DNA of 64,000 bases from Variovorax sp. PBL-E5 (GTDB lineage Bacteria > Pseudomonadota > Gammaproteobacteria > Burkholderiales > Burkholderiaceae_C): positions 2,666,001 to 2,730,000 of the forward strand of contig NZ_LR594671.1 of NCBI RefSeq assembly GCF_901827185.1. The letters are read 5' to 3'. Below are positions 19,603 to 27,269 of the stretch, in pieces (positions within the stretch are counted from its first letter, which is position 1; every line of letters begins with the position of its first letter). A program made the translations under genes and the position numbers. The notes under the pieces were generated by a model. That model saw only the letters and a program-made list of their open reading frames with translations, did no database searches and had not been told where the DNA came from.

Positions 19603-20714
19603 ATGAAAGAAACCGTTGCCGCCGACCGTCTGCATTTTCTCGACGGGCTGCGCGGCTGGGGCGCGGCGGCCGTCCTGCTGTTTCATGTGTTCGTGGAAGC
19701 CTTCCCGATCAATCCAGAAGTTACAGCCTCGCTTCGCCACGTTTTCATGTTCAACGGAGTGCTGGCGGTCTGGGTGTTCTTCCTCGTTTCTGGCTTCTCA
19801 CTCGCGATCGCCTACTGCCGCAGGCGCGATAGCCAAACACTTGCCAAGATTGCCCTCGGGCGCTACGTGCGTTTGGCAGTGCCGATCCTGTGCGCCGTAT
19901 TGCTGCTCTACCTGCTTTTCTCCTTGGGGATGGTGCTTCCAGCTGACCAGCGTCTCCCAAAGTTCCAGGGTGTCCTTCCCACAGCACCCAATCTATGGGA
20001 AGTGATCCGGTTCTCGGTCTTCGATGTGTTCTTCGCCTTCAACCCTGCGACAACGCTGATTGGCCCGCTATGGACGATGCCATTTGAACTCTGGGGTTCG
20101 TGTCTGGTACTGGGCGCGCTGTTCGTCGCCGGGCGACTTGAGCGCAGAGGCTACGTTTATGCTGCGCTGGCCGTTGTCGCCTACCTGATTCATCCGATCT
20201 ACGCGGCTTTCGTCGTTGGGCTCGCTTTGGCAGAGGTGCACGTCTCCGAGTTCTGGGGGCAGCATGTGGCCAAGCTATCGGGGAGCGCTGCGTTGCTGAT
20301 CATCCCCGGCATCTACGCTGCCAGTCTCTTGCCGAAGGAGGCCGAAGAGCATCACGCGGCGTACTTTGCGGTGGCCCTGCTTCTGACGTTGGGCGGCATA
20401 TTCAGCCGTCCGCTGTCCGGCTTCCTGTCTGGTGGCGTGAGCAGATTTTTTGGGCGGATCTCGTTTCCGCTCTACTTGGTCCACGGCCCCTGATGCTCGC
20501 CTACGGCAACAACGCCTACCGTTGGATCGAGACCCCTACGGATCTGCAGAAGCTGCTGCTGAACCTCTCAATCGTGGCCGTCTGCATCGGCAGCGCGACT
20601 TTGCTTGCGCCGATGGACCGACTTGGGATCGCTTCGGCGAAGCGCATCAGCAGCTTCGTCATGTCGCGCGGCGCAGGCTCTGTGCGGGCCGAGATTGAAC
20701 AACCTCGCCTCTGA
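19603..20714 (+). pseudogene. Membrane O-acyltransferase (Acyltransferase 3/OafA type), frameshifted
   Basis: The frame from the ATG at 19603 opens with LHFLDGLRGWGAAAVLLFHV, the Acyltransferase 3 signature with its histidine. About eight to ten membrane segments follow, including the PLWTMPFELWGS active-region strand. At 20491 the frame ends in TGA inside the conserved SFPLYLVHGP ending. The family continuation LMLAYGN is found in the next frame (to 20714). One C missing from a run of four restores a protein of about 370 residues, the usual length. Phage-borne enzymes of this type O-acetylate surface polysaccharide and can block superinfection. The break could be true decay or a sequencing error in a C run. 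Confidence 0.8.
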
Positions 20715-21080
20715 CGTTCGAGCTGCCTTCAATAGGGCGCCGCCGACCTGACCACCTCGACCGGCCCGATGCCCGAGTAGACCGTCTCTCCGGTCTTGAG
20801 CGATGTGACGGTCCACCGATCGCCCGGCGTCACCTTGTAGTCGCCAGGCTGGTGCGGCAATTCGCGCTCCTCGTATATTCCGAGGCCGAGTCAGGAGGCC
20901 ATGGCCGCAGGGCTGGCGGCGCTTCAGACGCTAATCGAAGGCCTCAAAGTCGGACCACGAGCCAAAGCAGCGCCGCCGCCAGCGCCGAAGCCACCGGCTG
21001 GGCCGTTCGGGTTCGGGTCGGTGCTGCCGTAGACGTTCGGGCTACATCTCGGAGCGCCGGCGGGCCTACTACCGCAAGCC
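20715..21080. other. Region of gene remnants
   Basis: No complete gene is convincing here. On the minus strand, about 20752-20877 encodes a plausible but start-less peptide (LPHQPGDYKVTPGDRWTVTS and onward to VEVVRSAAPY), probably the end of a lost phage gene. On the plus strand a short frame (20901-21032) overlaps it, and 21034-21170 reads SGYISERRRAYYRKPYGIEL without its start. This mix suggests repeated deletions. Confidence 0.5.
20901..21032 (+). CDS. Short Pro/Ala-rich ORF
   Basis: A 43-codon frame has a helical start (MAAGLAALQTLIEGLKVG) and a Pro-rich end. AGGAGG lies only about 2 bp from the ATG, which is too close to be ideal. No family is recognised. It could be an intact micro-gene or the surviving start of a longer one. 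Confidence 0.3.
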   Translation: MAAGLAALQTLIEGLKVGPRAKAAPPPAPKPPAGPFGFGSVLP

Positions 21081-21617
21081 CTATGGCATCGAGTTGCCGG
21101 CGGACAGGGAGGCAAGTCCGGCACCGCGCGTCCGATTGAGCGCAGCTGCGATCCGGTGCTCATGGCCAGATTGATCCGTAACCTGATCGACGAGCGTGCG
21201 CAGTGCCTTTCGAGCTCGCCCAAGCCGGGTCAACCCGAGATAGAGCTGAGCCGGGGTGTCCACGGCGCCTCCGCGGGCGAGCGCGATGGCCCCGTGCAAG
21301 CATGCGACGATCTCGGGAAAACAATCGAGAAATTCCTCGTTGTTGGCGGCGTTGATGGGGCAATAGCTCAAGTCGCTGCTCAATTGCTTGACCTGACTAA
21401 AGGCCATGTGCACTAGCATCCGCTGGCAACTCTCGGAGGTGCCCAGGGCGGCCTCGAGTTGCACTGCGGCGGCCTCAAGATCCCTGCGCAGGGTCAAGGG
21501 GTAAAGCCTCGAGCGAATCTTGCCTGAGCAGGGGCGGCTTAGGAATTGGCGCTGCGGGTTCGTCGATTGCGTCACAGACGACGCTGGCGCGGGTTGAGTA
21601 GACTTCTGGGTAGCCAT
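21081..21617 (-). CDS. Unknown element protein
   Basis: The 178-residue product has a polar, Ser/Thr/Gln-rich N-terminus (about 1-30) and a helical core from about 45 to 160. The core includes LEAAAVQLEAALGTSESCQRMLVH in outline and CFPEIVACLHGAIALARGG. The start is set at 21617, where AAAGGAA lies upstream; a longer frame exists but lacks a site. The C-terminal 20 residues look random and overlap remnant DNA, so the true end may have been lost. No function can be assigned. Confidence 0.5.
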   Translation of the reverse strand: MATQKSTQPAPASSVTQSTNPQRQFLSRPCSGKIRSRLYPLTLRRDLEAAAVQLEAALGTSESCQRMLVHMAFSQVKQLSSDLSYCPINAANNEEFLDCFPEIVACLHGAIALARGGAVDTPAQLYLGLTRLGRARKALRTLVDQVTDQSGHEHRIAAALNRTRGAGLASLSAGNSMP

Positions 21618-21749
21618 GATGTGCGGTTCCTTTGCTGGTTTGCACGTTGTGGTTAGCCGGCCTCGGTGTACCACCACCTTGGCCGGCGCCTTGATTGCCT
21701 CAGCATCGTCAGCTCACTTTCGAGTTGACGATCGCCCTGAGACGCGGCG

Positions 21750-22349
21750 TTATTCCTTTGGTGCCGGTCCTTTGCGCTCAGCGCGCTCACTTTTCAGTAA
21801 CTCGCCAGCTTGTTCGGCCGACAGGCCCATCTTTTCCGCCAGTACCTTCTCGCGCATGGTCAAGGTGACCTTCTTGCTGCGGATCTCTATCTTTGCCGGC
21901 GGCGGCTTATCAGCATCGAGGGCTTCCAAGTGCGCGCGGATGACATCGCACGTGGCCTCGCCAACCGCAGGCAGGCGTCGCAGTTGAGCGCCACCGTCTG
22001 CAAGCGCCCGGCGCACCTGCTCCACAGTCACGATGTCAGCCTCCTGCAATCGATGTGCCACGCCAAAAGGTAGAAGCAGTTCCGAAATGCCCGGCCCGGC
22101 CAGCATGTCGACCTGCTGCTGACGCAGATCGAGCGAGCGTTGGATGGTTTCAGTGAGCGCCAGGATCTCGCGGCGTACCGCTTCGTGCTGAGCGGACTCG
22201 CCAAGTTCGCGCAGCGCCTGCGCGATGCGGCTGAACTCCGGTATTTCAGCGAGTACAGCGTCGCGCTGTTCCAGACGCGCAGCTGCCAGCTTCTCCCGAC
22301 GCGCATTCGCGGCGTTCGTGCCGTCCGCAGCATTCTTAGCCTGGGTCAT
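21750..22349 (-). CDS. Unknown helical protein with a helix-hairpin-helix-like segment
   Basis: The 199-residue product has a long charged helical N-terminal half, a hydrophobic patch GISELLLPFGVAHRL, and then LRRLPAVGEATCDVIRAHLEAL, which resembles a helix-hairpin-helix DNA-contact motif. The C-terminus is Lys/Glu-rich. It overlaps the upstream small gene by ATGA, forming a two-gene unit. The combination of a small basic protein and a long helical DNA-binding-like protein recalls regulator pairs of plasmids and integrative elements, but no named family was recognised. Confidence 0.6.
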   Translation of the reverse strand: MTQAKNAADGTNAANARREKLAAARLEQRDAVLAEIPEFSRIAQALRELGESAQHEAVRREILALTETIQRSLDLRQQQVDMLAGPGISELLLPFGVAHRLQEADIVTVEQVRRALADGGAQLRRLPAVGEATCDVIRAHLEALDADKPPPAKIEIRSKKVTLTMREKVLAEKMGLSAEQAGELLKSERAERKGPAPKE

Positions 22350-22525
22350 TCCTTCGGCCCCTTCGCGCGGTCGATCGCTCGGTTGAGCCAAGGCATGCCC
22401 AGCCGACGCAGCTTTTCCCAGCGAGCAGGCGTCAAGCGCAGCGAACTTGTGACAGCCTTTTCCGCGGGTGGCAGCGCGGGCCTGCCTGGGCCTCTTGCCA
22501 ATTCTTCACGTTCTCGCTTTGTCAT
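22346..22525 (-). CDS. Small basic DNA-binding-like protein
   Basis: The 59-residue product starts MTKREREELARGPGRPALP, then SSLRLTPARWEKLRRLGMPWL. The short strand-then-helix pattern and high Arg/Lys content suggest a ribbon-helix-helix or similar DNA binder. The chosen ATG at 22525 leaves a weak ribosome site; a TTG six codons earlier is possible. It is first in a two-gene unit whose upstream region carries the 21-bp palindrome at 22637-22657. Confidence 0.6.
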   Translation of the reverse strand: MTKREREELARGPGRPALPPAEKAVTSSLRLTPARWEKLRRLGMPWLNRAIDRAKGPKE

Positions 22526-22636
22526 CCGATAAGTGTAATGCAACTATCGCACGACACAAGCGGATAAATGCAATGCCTTTATTATCGGAAACCCCAGGTT
22601 GCTTGACTTGCGCTACGTGCGCCGTCTGTGCTTCGT

Positions 22637-22657
22637 CACTACGAAGCTTTCGTAGTG
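22637..22657. promoter_or_regulatory. Operator-like 21-bp palindrome
   Basis: CACTACGAA and TTCGTAGTG form perfect 9-bp arms around a 3-bp centre. It lies between the divergent minus-strand pair (start 22525) and a plus-strand gene (22726). Its core ACTAC-n-AA/TT-n-GTAGT is shared with the palindrome at 28336-28354. Confidence 0.65.
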
Positions 22658-22725
22658 TTCTCCGGGGCGAAGCGTTTGCCGTCGACAACGCGCGATACTG
22701 CGGCTCCCAAACGATGAGGGTAGAG

Positions 22726-22923
22726 ATGGGGTCTACAGAAGACTGGCGGCGGGTCGCAATTGCTCGCCTTGCGCTTGATGACGCAGACACGCGAAGGCGC
22801 AATCTCAGAGCCCTCGCCAGCTCGGGGGATGTCGACGCCTTTGCGGAAGTACTCAAATCCGATCAGGGTGTGGCCGAATGCTTCGACGTGTGGCGACAAG
22901 CGATGAAGAAAGCGATGGCCTGA
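22726..22923 (+). CDS. Small unknown protein
   Basis: The 65-residue product is helical (DWRRVAIARLALDDADTRRR and DVDAFAEVLKSDQGVAE) with no recognised domain. An AGGG-containing site precedes the ATG at 22726; an in-frame ATG lies four codons earlier. It stands divergent to the basic-protein gene, with the palindrome between them. Its stop is followed one base later by the next ATG. Confidence 0.5.
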   Translation: MGSTEDWRRVAIARLALDDADTRRRNLRALASSGDVDAFAEVLKSDQGVAECFDVWRQAMKKAMA

Positions 22924-22924
22924 C

Positions 22925-23155
22925 ATGCCAGAAAATCCGGGCATGCGGAGCCGCCGTCCCTACTACGCCAGGCGCACTCGCCGACACCGGCATCAGCACG
23001 GGCCGCGAAGCCATCACCCGCGATGGCATCAGCGAGCGCAGCACTATTTCACGCCGAGGCCCGGAATCGCGAGGTCTCGAAAGAATTCCGGCGGCAAGCC
23101 GTTTCTCGAGCCTGGCAATACGGCGCACTTGAACGGGCGAGGAGCTCGAAAATGA
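22925..23155 (+). CDS. Small Arg/His-rich protein, coupled to the Rap1a-like gene
   Basis: A 76-codon frame encodes a highly basic product (RRPYYARRTRRHRHQH near the start). Its stop overlaps the next start in an ATGA, and its own start follows the preceding stop by one base, both of which favour real translation. Another frame also stays open through here, so the call is uncertain. Basic composition would suit nucleic-acid binding. Confidence 0.4.
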   Translation: MPENPGMRSRRPYYARRTRRHRHQHGPRSHHPRWHQRAQHYFTPRPGIARSRKNSGGKPFLEPGNTAHLNGRGARK

Positions 23156-23493
23156 ACAAGCGATTATTTGCGCTGTTGCCGATGGCATTGATCATGTCTA
23201 TTACGGCCCAGTCAGCTTTTGCATCCTTCTGGTCTGGCTCGAAGCTTTTCCAGTGGCTAGAGCAGGACCTTCGGGGGCAGGCAAGTTACGAGCAAGGTGC
23301 GGCAATAGGGTACATAGTGGGGGTTTCAGACTTCGGAGATGGAGTGCTTTTTTGCATGCCCAGCGGCGCCACAGTCGGGCAAGTCAAGCAGGTCGTTTAC
23401 AACTACATGCAGAAGCATCCCGAAGCCTGGGACAAATCCGCTGATTTTTCGATCGCTGCGGCGCTCCAAGCGACTTGGAAATGCGCGAAGTAG
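23152..23493 (+). CDS. Secreted Rap1a/Tai-domain protein
   Basis: The 113-residue product has a signal peptide (about 1-23, MNKRLFALLPMALIMS onward, ending in A-F-A). The mature part has the Rap1a/Tai pattern: FWSGSKLFQWL, GAAIGYIVGVSDFG, a Cys in LFCMPSG, a VGQVKQVVYNYMQKHPE helix, and a closing WKC Cys. Founding members are periplasmic immunity proteins against type VI peptidoglycan amidase effectors. Many relatives lie in prophages with no known effector. One of the cysteines common in the family (before GYI) is replaced here. AGGAGC lies 8 bp upstream of the ATG. Confidence 0.75.
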   Translation: MNKRLFALLPMALIMSITAQSAFASFWSGSKLFQWLEQDLRGQASYEQGAAIGYIVGVSDFGDGVLFCMPSGATVGQVKQVVYNYMQKHPEAWDKSADFSIAAALQATWKCAK

Positions 23494-23588
23494 CTGAACG
23501 CAAGGGCCTCGCCCGCAGAAGGCCCCATACATCGTGACTAAAGTCGTTGTCGCCTGCAAGTGCGAGCGTTGAAAGGTGGGGGAACAAG

Positions 23589-23996
23589 ATGTCGAGGAAG
23601 TCATTTCACACTGACCGCGAGATCCTGCAGCGCATCTTCGACATGTACCGAGCCTCCTATCCCGGACGGCCTCCTGGGGGCGGCAAGGCAGAGAATGACC
23701 CCTACCTGCAGATAGACATCCACGACGTGGCTTCGAGGCTCGATACAAGCCCTGAACTGCTTTACGGACGCCTCTACTACGTCCTCGACCACACCCACAG
23801 CTACGCGATGGACGGCGGTGGCCAAGTGCATCTTTTTGCCAAGAAGGTCGGCGACAAATTTCACTGTGTTCACTTCCCCTTGCTCGTTGCGGTCCTGGCG
23901 ACGCAGAGGCAAGAGAGCTGGAAGTACCGCCTTTCGTTGATCCTTTCGGGTCTGGCGGCCCTTATTTCAATCGCCGGGTTGTTCTTCAAGCGCTGA
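23589..23996 (+). CDS. Unknown protein with C-terminal membrane anchor
   Basis: The 135-residue product has a soluble part (about 1-108) with a winged-helix look: HTDREILQRIFDMYRASYP, then DVASRLDTSPELLYGRLYYVL and a wing-like VHLFAKKV. One C-terminal membrane helix follows (about 113-133, LSLILSGLAALISIAGLFF). A tail-anchored cytosolic domain is therefore expected. The start at 23589 has GGGGGAA upstream. No family name can be given. Confidence 0.6.
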   Translation: MSRKSFHTDREILQRIFDMYRASYPGRPPGGGKAENDPYLQIDIHDVASRLDTSPELLYGRLYYVLDHTHSYAMDGGGQVHLFAKKVGDKFHCVHFPLLVAVLATQRQESWKYRLSLILSGLAALISIAGLFFKR

Positions 23997-24107
23997 GCAC
24001 CGCCTGCAATTGCGGTGGCAAGTTCGACTGCCACCTGAGCAGCGGCGCCGTCTTCGCGATCGCGCGCCGGCGCTTGTTGCGCGCGAAGAGGATCTTTCTT
24101 CTCCGAC

Positions 24108-24932
24108 CTATTCCCCGGAGGGCGTCGATCCATCTGCCCGTGCACTTGCCCGTTCAGTCGCCTCGGCCAGCGCGCGAGCCATCAGTGTAGGGTCGAGCGT
24201 CAGAAGAACGGTAAGGCAGAACGAGAACCGGAACATCATCGTAAAGATGCTCAGCTCACCACCGTCGGCGATCGCATATCGATAGTTGAACTGGTTGCTG
24301 AGGTCGACGGTCGCGCGGCGCAGATTGGCGATGCCTGTGGGCACCGAGAAGACTTCCGCAGGCACTTTGCCCTCGATCAGGTTGTAGTTGGTGAACCAGC
24401 GATGTTCTATCGCCGCATCGCTGGGAACGATCTGCCCGGTGTGCTCAAAGTGAAGCGCCTTTGCAATCTTCCTTGCGAACACGGGGATGGCAGCAGCGGC
24501 CTCTTCTGGGATCGCCACGAGAGACATGTCGGCGAATGTCTCGCCTGGGCTCGGGCCAACGCCTAAGTGGCGCGCCAGAGCACGCTTCTTCGCGGCGGAC
24601 AACTGCATTGCCTTTATCACTTCGGGTTTCAGCAGAGGTTTTGCCAACTTGCGCATCTCTACCTCTGCCTGTTCGTCGTCAACCACGCCCGCAGCAGAGT
24701 GCATGCGCGACAGGAATGCAACCCAGTTCTCGGCAAGTTTGCTCCCCGAATTGCAAGCGTTGCATGCGGGGAAGACGTAGCCCTCGGGCCATTTCCTGTG
24801 CGAAAAGATTGACCGCGGAGGGCAGTGATCTACGGTCGCCGCCTCCACGCCGCCGCCGCAGAAGATGCACATCTTCGACTTTGCGAATGCCGCGTCCCGT
24901 GCGCTGGCTTCCTTGACTCGCGCTTCGCCCAT
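24108..24932 (-). CDS. HNH-type zinc protein, possible nuclease
   Basis: The 274-residue protein has an HNH-like zinc knuckle: C22 and C25 in CIFCGG, D35-H36 in TVDHCPPRSIF, and C57, C60 and N61 in CNACNSG. The rest is helical with no recognised domain. HNH enzymes cut DNA or RNA using a His-metal centre; D-H followed by PP and then CxxCN is a common variant in phage and defence proteins. It is monocistronic and convergent with the preceding tail-anchored gene. Defence or host-DNA function is an inference. Confidence 0.65.
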   Translation of the reverse strand: MGEARVKEASARDAAFAKSKMCIFCGGGVEAATVDHCPPRSIFSHRKWPEGYVFPACNACNSGSKLAENWVAFLSRMHSAAGVVDDEQAEVEMRKLAKPLLKPEVIKAMQLSAAKKRALARHLGVGPSPGETFADMSLVAIPEEAAAAIPVFARKIAKALHFEHTGQIVPSDAAIEHRWFTNYNLIEGKVPAEVFSVPTGIANLRRATVDLSNQFNYRYAIADGGELSIFTMMFRFSFCLTVLLTLDPTLMARALAEATERASARADGSTPSGE

Positions 24933-24986
24933 CAGGCCGCCTTGAACGGAAAGATCTTAGCGCGGCGCGCAGCTGGTCGAGGTGGC

Positions 24987-25535
24987 TCAGTCCAGTCCAT
25001 GCTTTTGCCGAAGGTGCTCATCCAGGCTCGCGATGCGCTGCTGATAGACATCATGCTTGCGCGCGGGGATGTCGTCGACATTGCTGTCGACTTCCCATCG
25101 AGCCCCTTCCGCCACGGCCATCTGATAGAAGGCGTGTCCGTTGACCTCGGCGCGATGGCCGCCCGCATAGACCACCTCCAGGACGCCGCTGTCGTCATCA
25201 TCGTCGGTGAGATCGCCGACGGGCAGCACGCGGACGCCGGTCATGATGTGCACAAGCGGGCCGCGGTGATCGAGGTTGTTGTGGTACTGCGGAAGTTGCC
25301 GCATCGCGTTGATGTATCGAGCCGCAAGGTTCACTGCACCCTCCAAGTTGATTGAATCCAGATGAGCCGCTAGCGCGAGTTGAGCCCGCAACCACTCGGC
25401 GCCGCCGAGGTCGACTAGCTTCGCTCGCAGTTCGGCCGGCAGCAGCAGCTTGTAGGGCTTGGCGTCATCCGAGATCGGCTTCCGACCCTGACCTCTGCCT
25501 GGGCCGCCGCGTCCAATGAGTTCGTCGATCGACAT
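24987..25535 (-). CDS. Unknown element protein with DNA-binding-like N-terminus
   Basis: The 182-residue product begins with a Gly/Arg-rich AT-hook-like stretch (GRGGPGRGQGRKPI), then YKLLLPAELRAKLVDLGGAEWL, a strand-helix-helix pattern like a ribbon-helix-helix. The middle is helical and the C-terminus mixed. It diverges from the gene at 25666 with a repeat-rich promoter region between. It could bind those repeats and control itself, but that is only positional reasoning. Confidence 0.55.
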   Translation of the reverse strand: MSIDELIGRGGPGRGQGRKPISDDAKPYKLLLPAELRAKLVDLGGAEWLRAQLALAAHLDSINLEGAVNLAARYINAMRQLPQYHNNLDHRGPLVHIMTGVRVLPVGDLTDDDDDSGVLEVVYAGGHRAEVNGHAFYQMAVAEGARWEVDSNVDDIPARKHDVYQQRIASLDEHLRQKHGLD

Positions 25536-25540
25536 GGGTG

Positions 25541-25629
25541 CATTGTGTCATTGATTGAAAGCCCCATAAATCAAATGACATCCGGAACAACGCCCATTGT
25601 GTCATTTTGATTTTTAGGGCAATAAATCA
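25541..25629. promoter_or_regulatory. Divergent promoter with imperfect direct repeats
   Basis: Two imperfect 33-35-bp repeats (25541-25573 and 25595-25629) both start CATTGTGTCATT and end ATAAATCA. An inverted piece AAATCAAATGAC lies at 25568-25579. The stretch is clearly AT-richer than its surroundings and lies between divergent genes, so it is a probable operator region. Confidence 0.6.
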
Positions 25630-25665
25630 CGATGCAGTTCCGGGAGAGGCTTACGATTCGCTCCC

Positions 25666-26154
25666 ATGGAAGCCACAATCACCAAACTCGACGCCGCCGG
25701 CATCCTGCTCAACCGCGCGATCGAGCTCTACCTCGACGCGAGCGACTGCGTATCGGCCATCGTGCTTGCGGGGTCCGCAGAGGATCTTTTGCAGGGCATC
25801 CTGACGGGCCAGGGCCGGTCCGCTGAGGCCGCGCGGGTGCAGATGCTCTCCTCGGCTCAGGAAATCGCTCAGAGGCTCGACCCAGGTGGCGGCGCTGCCT
25901 CTGAAAAAGACACGATCAACCTGATGCGAGGCATGTTCAACTGGCTGCGGCACAACGACAAGAAGGACGACCCCGATGCGGTGACCTGGCATCTCGACGT
26001 CGAGGCTGAGACCGTCATCATGCGAGCGCTTCAGAACTGGGATGTGCTTGGCGGGGCCGAACCGGTGCGCGCAGTCGCCTTTGTCACCGCCGCAGGGAAG
26101 CGAAATGAAGCATTCCGTGCGTGGCCGGCCTCCGGTACTTTCACCCAAAAATGA
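25666..26154 (+). CDS. Unknown helical protein, HEPN-like in style
   Basis: The 162-residue product is mostly helical. AGILLNRAIELYLDASDCV followed by GSAEDLLQGIL resembles the first two helices of HEPN-type proteins, which are often RNases in toxin and defence modules. NLMRGMFNWLRHNDKKDD lies mid-protein; a canonical RxxxxH is present only as a loose match (R-H-N), so catalysis is unclear. The ATG at 25666 has no good ribosome site, which is odd for a gene facing a strong-looking promoter. Its stop overlaps the next start by ATGA. Confidence 0.5.
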   Translation: MEATITKLDAAGILLNRAIELYLDASDCVSAIVLAGSAEDLLQGILTGQGRSAEAARVQMLSSAQEIAQRLDPGGGAASEKDTINLMRGMFNWLRHNDKKDDPDAVTWHLDVEAETVIMRALQNWDVLGGAEPVRAVAFVTAAGKRNEAFRAWPASGTFTQK

Positions 26155-26480
26155 TCGAAAGTCTTTGGCTTGTCCGAATGGAGATCGATATGCAATCCGA
26201 GGTTCAAGGCATTGTGCAAACGGAGAATGGCCCGCGTTTCGTGAGAGAGGGCGGATTCGAGGGGACGCACGTCGTGGTCGTGACGGCGTACGACATCAAT
26301 TTCGACGCTTGGCCATTCCACGTCTACTTGCAGCAAGGTGACGGCCCTCGGACCTCGCTGAGCCGATCACCGACGAATCTGCGAGGTGATTCCATGGAAG
26401 GCGCCTTCGCTCAGGGGATGCAGATGGCGGCTCTCCATCTGTCGCCCGAGATCGCGACTTTCCCGGGCTCGGTGAAATAG
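26151..26480 (+). CDS. Small unknown protein coupled to the HEPN-like gene
   Basis: The 109-residue product has a beta-rich middle (GGFEGTHVVVVTAYDINFDAW) and a helical end. It starts in an ATGA overlap, so it should be made together with the upstream protein. Two coupled small genes behind a repeat-rich operator resemble a toxin-antitoxin or regulator-partner layout. Nothing in the sequence proves that. Confidence 0.5.
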   Translation: MIESLWLVRMEIDMQSEVQGIVQTENGPRFVREGGFEGTHVVVVTAYDINFDAWPFHVYLQQGDGPRTSLSRSPTNLRGDSMEGAFAQGMQMAALHLSPEIATFPGSVK

Positions 26481-26639
26481 CGCGTGCGTCCGCCCGGCTC
26501 AGGGCTTTGGTATGTGCCGGAAAAATTTCCGGCACGCGCCCCGAGCACTTTGGGCACTTTCTTCGTCAGGTCGGCGAACCCCTTGGACGAACCCTCACGC
26601 CGAGCGCAGCGAGCGCGGGACACGGCTAATATCCGTGCC

Positions 26640-26891
26640 ATGAAAAGCGCACCTCAGCAGGACTCGCTTCATCGGGACATGGAACTCGGCGATTTCGTCA
26701 TCGGCGGAGTGTTCTACTGTGGCGGGTCGGTCTGGCGCTGCACCGACATCGGCACTCGTGTCATCGTCGCGATGAAGCTCGATCACGATCATGATCCTAG
26801 CTGGTATGACGGTCCCCCGTACGCGCTGGCCGAAGTCGTGTTCGACGAGAACGACTTCGGCGGATGCACCCTCACGCCATCGCAAGAGTGA
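26640..26891 (+). CDS. Small unknown protein
   Basis: The 83-residue product reads as a compact beta-rich domain (GDFVIGGVFYCGGSVWRCTDIG, then VIVAMKLDHDHD) and ends in an acidic stretch. Such short SH3-like proteins are frequent in phage genomes. A TAATAT box lies just upstream of the ATG, but no clear ribosome site. No function is assigned. Confidence 0.5.
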   Translation: MKSAPQQDSLHRDMELGDFVIGGVFYCGGSVWRCTDIGTRVIVAMKLDHDHDPSWYDGPPYALAEVVFDENDFGGCTLTPSQE

Positions 26892-27269
26892 ACTGACTCG
26901 AGGCCGGTAGGCCTGCCCGGCGATCGCGACCTCGCGCACCTTCTCGACAGGGATGCCCAGCGCCGCCTGGAATGGCACTGCCGCAATCTCGCACGTCCCC
27001 GACGAGTGGAAAGGGGTCAGGTCCGTTCTGACCCCCTGGCGGTTTGCAAGAAATGACAACGCCCACGAGCCTGGCCTGTACTTCTTCCTCAACCGCGCGT
27101 GCATTGCTCGGCGTGCCGTTGAACCCAGCCGCGGCCGTGGCGGGTGGGTTGGCGACATCGTCGGCAGCGCTTCTTACTTCGCTACTTCGCCAACCTCGCG
27201 AAGTTTGAATCGGGCTGCAACCCGCATGGATGCTCATTCTTCGCTACTTCGCAACTTCGCACGACAAAT
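26892..27269 (-). pseudogene. Remnants, including a second copy of a DUF3987 gene tail
   Basis: No intact gene is seen. On the minus strand, 27262-27180 reads AKNEHPCGLQPDSNFARLAK then stops. It aligns at DNA level with the tail of the DUF3987 gene near 15,690-15,770, which reads AKNEQPRGFATDFDV there. The DNA carries several TACTTCGC units. Downstream, about 27020-26880 on the minus strand has a plausible helix (CEIAAVPFQAALGIPVEKVR) without a start. The stretch looks like the end of a second replication block. Confidence 0.5.
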
